Below are positions 21,701-32,760 of a stretch of 64,000 bases of DNA, one piece after another. The DNA lies in the NCBI RefSeq assembly GCF_052324685.1, contig NC_135226.1:16579384-16643383 (forward strand), given 5' to 3'. The notes under the pieces are model-generated. The model searched no databases. It was not told the origin of the DNA and was given only the letters and a program-made list of their open reading frames with translations. The DNA is from Brachyhypopomus gauderio (taxonomy: Eukaryota > Chordata > Actinopteri > Gymnotiformes > Hypopomidae). Position 1 is the first letter of the stretch, and every line of letters starts with the position of its first letter. The translations under genes and the position numbers were made by a program.

Positions 21701-23030
21701 GGCGCTTCCTACAGCTTGCACACGATACCGCAGATACTGGTCACTCCGGAATCACACGCACTACACATCTCCTGTCACGGCGGTATTGGTGGGCATCCCT
21801 GAAAGACGATGTGCGGGACTATATATTGGCGTGTAGCGTATGCACTAAGAGTCACACTCCTCGAACACTCCCTGTAGGGAAACTATTACCGCTCTCGATT
21901 CCACGCCGTCACTGGTCACACATAGCGATGGACTTTATCACTGACCTGCCCAAATCCGAGGGGAATACAGTCATTTTAGTCATAGATTCTCGAAAATGTG
22001 TCGCTTGATTCCCTTTCCAGGGCTGCCCACTGCCATGGAAACAGCCCAAGCCGTTTTTACTTTCGTTTTCCGCGTCTTCGGGTTACCAGAAGATATTGTC
22101 TCAGATTCCGGAGTCCAATTCACCTCACAGTTGTGGAGGCAGTTCTGCAAATTGCTCGGGGTCGCAGTCAGCCTTACCTCCGGGTATCACCCTCAGTCTA
22201 ACGGGGAAGTGGAACGAGTGAATCAAGAAATAGGGGGATTCCTAAGGTGATACTGTGTCTCTCAAACCAGGTGGAGCAAGTACTTACCCTGGGCTGAATA
22301 TGCCCGTAATTCACTTATGCATTCTTCCACCAAGATGACCCCATTCCAATGTGTATATGGCTATCAACCTGCTTTCTTTCCGTGGGATAATACGCCATCA
22401 GACGTCCCGGCGTTGGACGACTGGTTCAAGAACAGCGCGCGAACATGGGAGCGGGCCCACGTACACCTACGTTGTGCCCTGCATACTCGGAGGCTCCATG
22501 CTGATCGTCGCCGCCTGCCCACCCTGGTCTACCACCCGGGTCAAAGAGTGTGGTTGTCCACCCGTAACCTGAACCTGCGACAGAATTGTAAGAAGCTCAG
22601 CTCGAAGTACATCGGGCCCTTCAAGGTCTTGAGTCGAGTCAATGTGGTGACCTATAAATTGCAGCTCCCTCCTCAGTATCGCATACATCCGGTCTTTCAT
22701 GTTTCACTGCTTAAGCCTGTGTTTTACAGCCCCATGTCTGCTGCCGCGCCGCTCGCCAAGCCACCTGAGCCGCTGGAGCTCGACGGTCGCCCTGCCTACC
22801 TCATTCAGGACATCCTGGAGTCCCGTCGGCGTGGACTTAAGTATCTCATTGAGTGGGAGGGCTATGGTCCCGAGGAGCGGACGTGGGTCCCCGCGCGGGA
22901 TGTGTTGGACCCTCCTCTCATCGCTGAATTCCATGCTGCTCATCCTAACTTCCCTGCTCCCAGGCGTCGTGGCCGGCCCCCGTCTAACCGATCTGTTGCG
23001 GCTGGAGCCGCTCGTCAGAGGGGGGGGTAC

Positions 23031-23421
23031 TGTCAGGAACAGCACATGATCACCGTGTGATGCGATACACCTGCCGCTCATCGCCCCTCCCCTTTCGCAA
23101 CTATTTAAGCTTCCTCCTCTCTTCCGGGTTGCGAAGTATTGTTGCCATGCCACATACCAAGCGTTCTCTCAGTGTTACTGCTTTCCCGTGTACCGACCTC
23201 TGCTCTCCTCCTAGACCTCGTCCCCTGCCTAGTCCCTTTGTACCTCCTGGCTTCTGTCTCACCGGCGTGACCCTGGACTTTCCTGACTACAATCACAGCA
23301 CTCCTGCACCACACACCCTGAACAGAGTTACTCGCCTGTTTAATCACTCTGTAATCGCTGTTTCAATAAAAGCGGCTATTATCCGCACTTGGATCCTTGT
23401 CTGCCTAATCAGTACGTTACA
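23031..23421 (+). repeat. 3' LTR of the Ty3/Gypsy chromovirus
   Basis: 391 bp, preceded by the polypurine tract AGAGGGGGGGGTAC. About 99% identical by eye to the 5' LTR. Confidence 0.95.
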
Positions 23422-23426
23422 CTCGC

Positions 23427-24240
23427 TTGGAAGTTTGATGTTAGAGTGCTTAACAATCCTTCATAGATAAATGATAAGCTTACCTAGAAAGATCTCGCAG
23501 GCGAGTCTTAAATATATATTTTTAAGGAAATTTATTGATTGATGTATTGTATTGATGAACCAAAAGATATCCACAATTAATTTCTCAAAAAAGAAATAAA
23601 GTGAGTGCAGGATAGAACACCAACACCTTTACCATTCACTCAAGATGAACTTCTCAACACCCATAAATCCTTGCACAATTACACAATTACAAATAAACCT
23701 TCTGGGATCCCAGGCATGAAGAGAAATAGTCTCAACTTATAAAAAAAATGAGTTGCCCACAATGAGAGTTGAGATGGGAAGCGTGGAGATGTATATATGG
23801 CAGTCCCTTCCTGCGAAGAATCACTCATACAGTCCACAATAAAGATTCATCTGTACATATCCAAATTAGATCATTGCTTTATAGTGTCCAATATACTTTT
23901 TTCCTTGCATGAATTCTCAATGTTCACCACAAGTCACAATACACAGCATGGATTCATAAACATTTACAACTAACAATGTCTAACCTGTTGCCAAAACAGG
24001 GTAGACAACCCAGAGCCCATAAAATCCCCTTTTCACATAAATTCAGGGTATCAACTTTGTGATACCCTCTAGTGATTCTATATGATACAGCACTCAAGCT
24101 TTCTTTTGGCTCAGTAAAGCTAATGTGTAGATTGGACTCGTACAAATGTAAGTAAAAATGGCACCTTCCTTTCATTTACTCTAATTCTATATTGTGTTAA
24201 ATTTTTCTAGTTCACACTAGCCTGTTCACTAGCTTTTACA
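23427..24240. other. unassigned AT-rich DNA
   Basis: No gene or recognisable repeat. The bases 18244-18366 and this stretch were contiguous before the chromovirus inserted. Confidence 0.4.
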
Positions 24241-24301
24241 TTTCTTTCATATGTAGCAGGGGAACACCATTACATATTTAAACTCACGTGGTAAGTTCTG
24301 C

Positions 24302-24375
24302 AGTAAATTACATCTTTAGGGAACTCCCACAAAATCAACAACACCTACCTGACAAAAACAAAATAGCATATATAA
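24302..24375 (+). promoter_or_regulatory. OR4 proximal promoter
   Basis: TAAATTACATCTTTAGGG (from 24304) and TATATAA (24369-24375), 212 bp before the ATG. Same order and spacing as OR2. Confidence 0.5.
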
Positions 24376-24586
24376 GCAAGAGTGTAAAACACTGAGAGTA
24401 ACTGACTATGGGAAATACATAACCATGACGCCCAAAAAATGAATATCAACTAGAACATTTTACGTCTAATTGAGATATTTACACAGGAAACAAGATATTC
24501 AGAAAATTGTTCTTTGGATGCATTGTTAGAGAATGACACTTTTAAAGACACTTTTGTCTTGCATACAAATGTAGTGAAAAGGAGTG

Positions 24587-25525
24587 ATGGAAAATTCCAC
24601 TGAAGAATTCATGTTTGTGCTTCATGGATTGAATGACACAGCAACAAACAGACATATTTACTTTACATTTGGTCTTCTTGTATATATTTTGACAATATTT
24701 GTAAATTTGATGTTAGTCATAACAGTCATTCTGGATAAGACACTTCATGAACCTATGTATCTGTTCATATGCAGTTTATTTATAAATGGAATATGGGGTG
24801 CTTCTGCTTTCTATCCAAAGATCCTTGCTGATCTTTTATCAGACTCTCAGGTTGTATCATATATACCATGCCTAGCACAAACATGTGTAATTTTCTGTTA
24901 TGCTTTGTGTGAACTCACATGTCTAACAGTCATGGCACATGACAGGTATGTAGCTATTTGTAAGCCTTTGGAATATCTCACCATTATGACCCACCAGAAG
25001 GTTATGAAACTACTGGCTTTTAGTTGGCTCTTCTCCTTCCTGCAAACAGCCATTGGGGCAGTGCTGACAGTCAGACTGCCTTTATGTGGTAATGACATTG
25101 ATATGCTTTATTGCTCTAACTGGGAGGTTGTTAAACTATCTTGCAAAGATGTCACTATGATGGATGTGTATGGGTACATCCTAATAATTTATCATATTTC
25201 CCAAGTAATTTTTGTCATTGTGTCATATATTCACATCATCAGAACATCTTTACAGTCTAAGACAGGGAGAGTTAAATTCATGCAGACATGCCTTCCCCAT
25301 TTAATAACACTAACAAACTTCACTGTTTCTCTACTCTTTGACATCATATATTCTCGCCATGTGAAAAACAAAACACACCAAGCTCTGCACAATATATTGG
25401 GTATGGAGTTTCTTGTAGTGCCTCCTCTTCTAAATCCCATAATATATGGAATGAATCTGACCCAGATGCGGCGCCAGTTTGTGAAACTGTACGTCAACAA
25501 ATTTAAAGCACTGAGACAGGGCTGA
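24587..25525 (+). CDS. OR4: fish-type olfactory receptor (GPCR), group A
   Basis: Intact single-exon receptor of 312 residues starting MENSTEEF. Glycosylation sites N3 and N16, C95, ECL2 cysteines C167, C176 and C186, PPLLNPIIYG in TM7 and a KALRQG tail. The end-of-TM3 motif reads MAHDRYVAICKP: H118 replaces the tyrosine found in the seven other ORs here, next to the invariant DRY. TM5 (YGYILIIYHISQVIFVIVSY) differs strongly from OR2 and OR3 (NILILSNVAQ), which may shift ligand range. The C-terminal third (NLTQMRRQFVKLYVNKF) is closer to group B, and OR4 shares the downstream conserved block with OR5-OR8, so it is the group A member nearest the join. No breaks. Confidence 0.96.
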   Translation: MENSTEEFMFVLHGLNDTATNRHIYFTFGLLVYILTIFVNLMLVITVILDKTLHEPMYLFICSLFINGIWGASAFYPKILADLLSDSQVVSYIPCLAQTCVIFCYALCELTCLTVMAHDRYVAICKPLEYLTIMTHQKVMKLLAFSWLFSFLQTAIGAVLTVRLPLCGNDIDMLYCSNWEVVKLSCKDVTMMDVYGYILIIYHISQVIFVIVSYIHIIRTSLQSKTGRVKFMQTCLPHLITLTNFTVSLLFDIIYSRHVKNKTHQALHNILGMEFLVVPPLLNPIIYGMNLTQMRRQFVKLYVNKFKALRQG

Positions 25526-26218
25526 TATCTGTGCCAAGAAGGCTTCTGTCTTAATCTAGGCATAATTTTGTTAGCTTTAGAGCAGAGAACATTGTTTTGA
25601 TTTTCTTTCAAAGAAAACATGGTCACCCTTGTGCATTAAGTCCAATTAATTGGAAGGGAAATAAAAAAGGCAGTAAGATGAAAGCAATTATCAACAGCAG
25701 AACTGCATGATGTTATCATGAACAATGTCATGTGTTTTTTAAATCTAAATTATTCAGAAGTTAACGGTGAAAACTGTTAGAATGGTTAAATAACTGTTTC
25801 TAAAACTCTTAAAAGCTTTTAAACCTTACAAAACTATTTTGCTGTTTGAGAGATGATTTTCCAAGCAATCTGTTGTTGTGATGTTCAAGGTACGATTAAA
25901 CAGATCAAATAAAATCACTTTTATGGGGTTGTTTAAAATGACAGTACAGGCAAGTGCTTGGATATCTGAGAAGCTCCAACTTTGTTTTTTTATTTGCGTT
26001 AAGCAAATGAAGAACATGAACAAAACAGTTTTTATATGAGTTCAATTTAAGATTACACCTTTTTGAATGAATTTAAATTTCAATAAAAAAATTACTCTAA
26101 ATCCGAGTTTTATTCTGATTGTGCTACTAATCTTAATTTAAAATAATAAATAGCGCTTAGTACCAGCAAAAACATGTAACACATATGTCACGACAAAACA
26201 ACTGATAAACACGTAGAC
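25526..26218. promoter_or_regulatory. OR4 3' flank with conserved noncoding block (25905-26012)
   Basis: The core, CACTTTTATGGGGTTGTTTA to TTAAGCAAATGAA, recurs at a similar distance downstream of OR5, OR6, OR7 and OR8 with few changes. In the pseudogene region (41398-41460) the same block is badly decayed. It may be a local enhancer or only duplicated flank. The rest of the interval is unremarkable 3' flank. Confidence 0.4.
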
Positions 26219-26545
26219 CAGGGATGGGCAACTGGCGGCCCGGGGCCCACATACGGCCCCCGTCCGCACTCAGTGTGGCCCGCAAATAGATCAACAATAA
26301 TTGAATAATTAAAAGAAAAAAAACCTTGCAATTATATTGTTGACCGATAGAGCAAACGCAAACAATATCGGGCAGGCCGCATTCCATTAGCGAGGAAGAA
26401 AGTCAAGAGCCATAGCCACTAGCAGTGGAAAAAAGGGAAAATCTCACTTTTCAGCCAAAATGGGAAGAGTACCTCTTCACCGAATTCAAAGGAAAACCAA
26501 TGTGTCTAGTTTGCTTGGAGACATTATCAGCTCTAAAAGATTACT
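26219..26545 (+). mobile_element. hAT (Charlie/ZBED-like) 5' fragment
   Basis: It starts CAGGGATGGGCAACTGGCGG, a Charlie-type terminus. The translation at about 26440-26540 reads FQPKWEEYLFTEFKGKPMCL then VCLETLSALKDY, the BED-finger start of such transposases. It stops abruptly where the Gypsy gag fossil begins. Confidence 0.7.
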
Positions 26546-27096
26546 CAATTAAAATCTCCCTGTCTCCCTATACTTTTCCATTAGCCCTACATCCAGTCTA
26601 CTGTACCTCCTCTCCTGATAAGGAGAACACTAATCATGCTACAGCAGCTCCTTTCTCCCTTAGTTCAGAGGCCAGAAGCAGGTCTTCTCACTCTAGGACA
26701 GCAACAGCCCTCTGCTAGCCACACAGCTGCAAGCCCTACCAACTACCATCAGGATAGCAGAGCACGTACAGTGTCACATGCATCTACTAGTATTCAAAAT
26801 AACCCTGTACCTCGTGCTAGAGCACCTGAAGGACTAACGCCTAAACTCAACAACTTATGATGGTAAGGAGGACTGGGATTCTTTCATCACTCCAGTTGAG
26901 CGGCAGGCTGCTATATATCGATGGAGTAATGCTGACTGGGTTGATATGCTGCACGAGTGTCTGCGTGGAGCAGCTATCAAGTACTTATGCTCTCTCCCCG
27001 AGCATGTATGGGAAGACTACTTTCTACTGAAGGAACAATTGGCTCTCCATTTTGGGCAGAAGGAACCTCCAACTAAGGCAATCTAAAGAAACAGCC

Positions 27097-27250
27097 AGTG
27101 GCGGACTTAGCAATTTGGGGGCTCAAGGCGAATTTAGCTAGGGGGCCAATCAACATTAATATGCGAGAAATAATTTAGCTAGTCAGGGGGCCCCTACAGT
27201 GGGCTGAAGTGGGAGGGGCCCAAGACAGTTGCCTAGCCACGCCTCTATGC
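27097..27250. mobile_element. small MITE-like insertion
   Basis: The flanking bases AAAGAAACAGCC (27085-27096) and AAAGACACAGCC (27251-27262) repeat at 11 of 12 positions, and the gag reading resumes after the second. The ends (AGTGGCGGACTTAGC, CTAGCCACGCCTC) are weakly inverted. No coding capacity. Confidence 0.5.
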
Positions 27251-27328
27251 AAAGACACAGCCATGGAGTTTGCAGAGGAGGCCTGGAACCGGACCATGCT
27301 TGCATATCCAGGAGTTGATATGGATCTC

Positions 27329-27439
27329 GACCTGCCCGTGGTGTACCCTGCCTTCGCCCGGAGATGCTGGGATTGGCTCCAGCCCCCCGTGACCCCTAGT
27401 GGGATTAAGCGGTTCAGATAATGGATGGATGGGTGGATG
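27329..27439 (+). mobile_element. LINE-type 3' tail insertion, (GGAT)n ending
   Basis: Begins GACCTGCCCGTGGTGTACCC, contains GGGATTGGCTCCAGCCCC and ends in GGATGGATGGGTGGATG. Flanked by a perfect 12-bp duplication GATATGGATCTC (27317-27328, 27440-27451). This fits a severely 5'-truncated non-LTR retrotransposition into the gag fossil. Confidence 0.8.
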
Positions 27440-27886
27440 GATATGGATCTCAGAGAGCAGGTAGCTGCTGATGCTTTTCTTAAGTGCGTCAAAAATCAGA
27501 AGGTAGCGTATGAAATTATGAACCGTGACCCAGCAACATTAGATGAAGCCCAACGATTGGTGACTGGTGTTTATGAGCATAACTTCAGGGCAACTATGGG
27601 CTATGCTCCAGAACGGAGAAGAACTCGATGGATCTCTTGGGCTAACCAGGACACAATTAGCAGAGGAAGACGGACCCATGCAATCACGCAGAGTTCAAGC
27701 TTCAACTTATGTTACACAGAGCAGTTGCAGACACTTATCGACCATGTTGACAAATTACAGCTTTTGTTACATTGCCTGCCATCCCCCTCCTCCAATGCTA
27801 TGCAGCCCTCTCCAGCGGTATCCTCTCAGCAAGAGAGATCTCGCACAGTTACTGGGTATGAAGGCGGGGACTCAAAGCTGTACTAT

Positions 27887-28097
27887 CAGTGGCGTACTTA
27901 GACATTTTGGGGGGCAAGTGCTCAGGGGGGGAAAAGGGCACTTTTTAGCGCATGTGGAACACTTCATATTTAAAAAATTACACTTATATGTTGAATGAAA
28001 TTTGACTTTTATTTGTAACATTCTCTAAACGTTAGTTTAGATAAAATCCATATCCAATATTAAATAGTCATATTATTAATTATTATAATATTAATAG
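27887..28097. mobile_element. fragment with hAT-like end
   Basis: CAGTGGCGTACTTAGACATT starts a segment resembling dispersed hAT-type ends, ending against the next element. The partner end was not found. The interior is AT-rich. Confidence 0.3.
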
Positions 28098-28112
28098 TAG
28101 GGGTGTGACGAG

Positions 28113-29017
28113 CAGTGTTGGGAACGTTACTTTAAAAAAGTAATTAGTTATAGTTACTCACTACTCAAAAAAGTAACTGAGTTAGTAACTGAATTACTCT
28201 ATCATAAAAGTAACTCGTTACCAGGGAAAGTAACTATTTGCGTTACAGTTAAAAAAAAGGTTATATGCCAATTAATTAAGTTTTTTTTTAAAGCAGTTTT
28301 CACAGTCAGTTGAAATGAGTAGATCAGAAAATTGTTTAACTTTTGATATTTATTGCACATCCACAGACCAGTGCAGGATAAAATCCTTTAAAATCCCAAA
28401 TCTTTGAAAAAAAAAGCAAAAGTAAACAGTTACACTATATAAAGCGCATTTACATATATGAAATTAAATTAAATTCTCTCAACCTGAGACAACTGGTTTG
28501 TTTACAACAGAAGTAAACTTAACAATAAAACCTCTATTCTTAATTAAATAAACCAAATACCCAGTCTGGTAGACATTCAGGAACTTCAAGTATTTTCTTA
28601 AATAATGTTTATATCCCCTTGAAAGTTCTAGTTTTCTTCGGCTTGCACCTGACGCTATTTTGGCCTCTTCTCCGTTTGTCGTGTCACTCGCGTGCTTCGG
28701 CGCGCGTGTAAAAACACTGGCTCTGATTGGCCACCATAACGCTGCCTTAGCCAATCGCTTAGTGACTTGTTAAGTTAAACAGGTGTTACACCGAGAACTG
28801 TGACCTATCGAGATCTGTTACTCCTCACTAGCCTGGGCAGTGGTCCGCTCGCATTACTGTTAGTATATCAATATATAGTAACGCACCGCTTTTAATGACC
28901 AGTAACGTAAACGGCGTTGTAACGACAGGAAAAGTAACTAATTATATTATCCCGTTACTGACAAAATGACGACGTTACCTAACGCCGTTATTTTTAATGG
29001 CGTTATTCGCAACACTG
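28113..29017. mobile_element. hAT-type non-autonomous element with 8-bp target duplication
   Basis: Ends CAGTGTTGGGAACGTTAC and TTCGCAACACTG are inverted over the outer 8 bases and partly beyond, with a perfect 8-bp duplication GTGACGAG (28105-28112, 29018-29025). Interior subterminal AGTAAC/GTTACT repeats are typical of this fish repeat type. 905 bp, no transposase. Confidence 0.85.
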
Positions 29018-29522
29018 GTGACGAGACACTCAGCTCACGAGACGAGACGAGACATGATATTGGGTTCACGAGAATGAGACAAGACGAGTCCGTTGTAAAG
29101 CATTAAGAGCAACCCTAGATTTAGATACGCTTTAATCGTAAATACAGTATAGAAAAAACTAACAATGTTAGTTTTTAGTGAGAAAGAGCGATCACGTTGC
29201 CGAGATGGGCTTACCGTACACAACACCCCACAACACTCCACTGTGCTGCCACTACTCCTCCACGCACCGCGCGAAATAAAATAAAAAGTCGGTTGTAATT
29301 CTGGACCGTCGTTAACCGGACCCGTTGTTAGGAGGGGACTCACTGTATTATGTGCAAAACAAAAAGTTCTTCTCTGTCAACACAGAGTGGAAATAGTACA
29401 AACAGAGCCTGACCAAGTATGTCACTGAATTTGATGCAACTACACTGTCATGTTCATTTTTAAGAATATTAGCATGTCCACATATTAGCATCCCCACACT
29501 GCTCCCGATATCCTTTGCTGTC

Positions 29523-29726
29523 TCAACTTGCCAAAGCATCTCTTTCTGTCCCTGCTACCTCTGTTGAAGTGAGATATGTTGATTTGAGTACTGAGCTGTG
29601 GTGCTGCTGTAAATGTCTCTGCATCCTGCTCGTATTAGTCGCGGTGTACGGAATTATTTTCATACAATGTTTGCATATGGTCCACGTCTTATCAGTCACT
29701 CTCTTGCCATTCATCATTTCCGCCAT
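29523..29726 (-). pseudogene. BED zinc finger remnant of hAT transposase
   Basis: A 67-residue ORF with WTICKHCMKIIPYTATNTSR followed by MQRHLQQHH, a C-x2-C ... H-x4-H BED finger. The rest of the transposase is missing downstream on the minus strand. Confidence 0.6.
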
Positions 29727-29749
29727 CGTGTTAAAAATCTGTCTCGTGA

Positions 29750-30060
29750 GATTTTTTTGGGTGTGTGTTTACGTCGTCTGCGTCTACTCGTCTGCGTCTG
29801 TGGATCCCCGTGGGTGCGGTTACGTCTTGTGATTATTTGTCTCACCTGTGGCTCGTCTCGTCATCACTTGGGGTTTATGGGGTTTGTCTATTTAATGTGC
29901 GTTCGCGCAGTGTCCTGTGCTCGTCATTGTCTGAGTCATTCCTGTTTTGTGTTGAGTGTTTTACGTGCACCGTTTGCACAATATCTGTTGACCATTAAAG
30001 TGACGTTGTTGAGAAACCGTGGACTCATGTCTCGTCCGTCTCTCTGTGGCCAGCGTCACA
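29750..30060 (+). repeat. LTR (same family as 37302-37625)
   Basis: Aligns with the reverse complement of the LTR at 37.3 kb (CTATTTAATGTGCGTTCG, CTCACCTGTGGCTC) and ends CCAGCGTCACA. The 5' edge is truncated or diverged. No internal region is attached. Confidence 0.55.
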
Positions 30061-30760
30061 ATAGGCCTACAATTAAGACAGTAAAAAGACCAAAAAGTAC
30101 GAGAAGGAGTTATAGGCTACTGAGCGTTGTCATTACATGAATGCAGATGGGCATTTTTCACAGGTAATGGGGAACTTCCATATTTCTTCTTTCACAAATG
30201 AATGTGTTACAGTAATTTATGTTGCCTAACAAAACCTATACAACCGAAAATGTTCAGCTTAACACATAGATTTGCAAACTCTACCTTAATTATTTGTATG
30301 TGGTTGTTCTCACGTTATCTATCATTGATTTGGGCTAGAGCGACTAGTTTATCAGGTGACCAGTCAGCTAAAAATGCTTAGTAGTTTGGTGCTGTATGAG
30401 ACATTTTACTGCACAAAAAAATGATTTCATGTTGGGTTAGAGGGCAAACGGTATGATTTTACTTGATGTGTATGTTACCTAGCTGGTGGTGCATGGGACC
30501 TGTGACCTGTGCATCTGTGACCATGCATCTGTGACCATGCATGCTGTGCTGAAGATGCTTCCTTCCACTTGCTGAACTGAACTGCTGCTGTAGCGCATCT
30601 GGTGTGACAAAGGAAGAGGTCGGGTGTGTGCGAGGTGGTGGCTCATTTCAGGGCATTGTTTTTAATCGCTCAGGTTTTCAAAAGATCATTTCAAACCGAC
30701 CTCAGTAAAATGTTAATAGTAATAAAATAAACAAAAAACCAAAGTTTCAAAAGGGCAATT
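30061..30760. other. unassigned DNA
   Basis: No gene or family recognised. A small direct repeat, GCATCTGTGACCAT, occurs in tandem at about 30512-30541. Confidence 0.35.
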
Positions 30761-31309
30761 TCGTTGATAAAGAGCAGAGTTGGTGTCTGTGATGTCTATG
30801 TCTGCATGCCTATGACTACTATGGTACAAATAAGTCTAGGCTGCAGTCTCCTAGCCCCACAAGGAGCAAGGGTACATGCTTCCTGTGTGGTGAGGAAGGC
30901 CACTTCAGACCAGTCAACCAGTCAAGTCAGCACAGCTGAAGGTGACCAACCCGGTGCAGCATCAGAAGTCCTGCCTAAAGTCAGAAGATGTCTCGGGAGA
31001 AAATATCATAAACGAGGAGCAGCAAGAGGCATTTGAGAGACTCATGGAAAGTCTCATTAGAGCTCCTATCCTCACATCTCCCAAATCTGAGAGTCAGTTT
31101 ATATTGTACACAGACGCTTCCGACCACAGTATTGGGGCCATCCTGTCTCAGCTACAGTGGGGAGAAGAGAAGGTCATTGCGTTTGCAAGCTGTTGCCTCA
31201 CATCCACTTACCAAATATACTGTGTAACACGTTGTGAGCTGTTAGCTGTTGTCAAATTCATAAGACAATTCTGCCACTATCTTGAGGAACTCAGTCAGGG
31301 GACGAGTTA

Positions 31310-32030
31310 GTTTCAGTGTTGATCGTTGTGGATAGCACATCGTCATGCGATGTTCATCGAGGGAATCGAACTGTATATAGTGCATCGTTCATGCGTACAT
31401 GACTTAAAGTAAGTTAATTGTTATTCTGAATGGCGGAGGATGTAATGTAGTAGTAGTAAGGTAATATGATCACGTTTGCGTTCGTGTGATCACGGCGCTT
31501 TGGGTTCACGGCATGGGTTTAGCTAACTCGTAAGTTAGCGGTTAGCGTGTGATTGCTAAGTTAAATCATTACGATGACTTGTTTCATTACAATGTGTGTT
31601 ATGTCCAGCCCTTACATTTGTATTTGTTTATTACCTTATAACTATTTGCATAGCATACTACTTCGCTGTTATGAGTAGTTACACATGTCTTTGTACAGCG
31701 TTAATAAGTCGATTAAGACAATTGCATATATCCGCCACCAGAGGGTGCAAAGGCACCAGTTGTACTGTTTATTCTATTTCTGCTGTATATATAATTGGAA
31801 ATTATACATCTCATATCTGTATTTATGTTTTCAGATCACACACATACACATACACAGATTTGCACTATACACAGCCATCCTGGAACACAAACCTCACATT
31901 CATATCCCTGCCTTGAACTGGAGAATAAAGAGTTGAATGCATCCTGGCCTCAAGTGGTGTTCTGGCCGACACACCGGGGTTGAATACAGCGGAAGAGGGT
32001 AGACCAGTGACCACCTCTAACTCTCAGGTT
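31310..32030. other. unidentified insertion within the Gypsy fossil
   Basis: About 720 bp separates RNase H from integrase sequence and shows no pol similarity. It contains GAATAAAGAG near its right edge and CCGCCACCAGAGGGTGC, somewhat LTR-like. Borders and target duplication are unclear. Confidence 0.35.
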
Positions 32031-32760
32031 TAGTATTCATTACAACCCCTAACCAACTCATGCTGGGTAGAGAAGTGTTTCAGCCCCACAATATCTAGCA
32101 AATCATCATGGAAGCCAAAGAGCTACCAAAGTATGTGAAAGAACTTCAGACTAACCTTCAGCAAGTTCACCATCGGGCACGACATAATCTGCATACTGTG
32201 CAAATCCATCAGAAGAAGGTCTATGACCTGCGTGCAAAAGAAAAATCTTATCTTGTGGGGGATCTAGTATATGTCAAGGTCAGTAGCCAGAAAAAGGGCT
32301 ATAGTCCCAAGGTCCAAGCACCCTGGCAAGGCCCCCGCATCATAACAGCATGTCTAGAGCCAGTCCTGTACAAAGTGAGAGATCACCGGAGTGAGAGAGT
32401 GTTGCACCATGACCGTCTATAGCCATACTTGAGTGATAACATACCATCATGGGTCCAACGCCTGAGATATAAATACACCCACCCTAAACATAAGTCACCA
32501 GGTGACATACCAAAAGCATTGCCTGATGAAGTGGATCTGATTCCAGCCGAACCAATAGCAACCAAGAAGAAGAGAGACAGCCGGCTGCACGGCACCGGCA
32601 GGAAACAATCGTCACAATCAGGAAAATACTCTCATAACTGCAGATTCAAGAATTTAGATTGATTCAGCAGAAAATGGGGAAGTTTATACCCAGAGTGGAA
32701 GAGCTACTATATGGATTAGCATAGTTCAGTTGTTTAATTGGGGGGGGTGGGGGGGCAGTA

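Larger units (their letters stand above)
18367..23421 (+). mobile_element. Ty3/Gypsy chromovirus (sushi-like), nearly whole
   Basis: A 5.05-kb LTR element with a 5-bp target duplication CTCGC (18362-18366, 23422-23426). Parts in order: 5' LTR 18367-18758; gag about 18780-19640 with a CLYCGHF zinc knuckle; protease about 19760 (LVDSGAAG); reverse transcriptase 20300-20880 with YIDDILIYS; RNase H 21160-21530; integrase with zinc finger about 21720-21870 and core to about 22450; chromodomain about 22780-22940 ([17 protein letters not shown]); polypurine tract; 3' LTR 23031-23421. It looks nearly whole with only a few breaks in the coding region. The LTRs differ at only a handful of sites, so the insertion is young. 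Confidence 0.95.
26547..27886 (+). mobile_element. Gypsy gag fossil with nested insertions
   Basis: Gag-like blocks: YDGKEDWDSFITPVERQAAI (about 26858), LHECLRGAAIKYLCSLPEHV, then after two insertions REQVAADAFLKCVKNQKVAY and DPATLDEAQRLVTG. A serine/proline-rich tail follows to about 27880. Broken and old. It is probably the 5' part of the element whose RNase H, integrase and LTR appear at 30.8-33.1 kb. Confidence 0.7.
28098..29749 (-). mobile_element. hAT transposon remnant (outer), interrupted
   Basis: Starts TAGGGGTGTGACGAG and, after a nested element, continues GACACTCAGCTCACGAGACG. A BED zinc finger lies on the minus strand at 29523-29726. The right terminal repeat was not found: an LTR abuts at about 29750. 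Confidence 0.6.
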
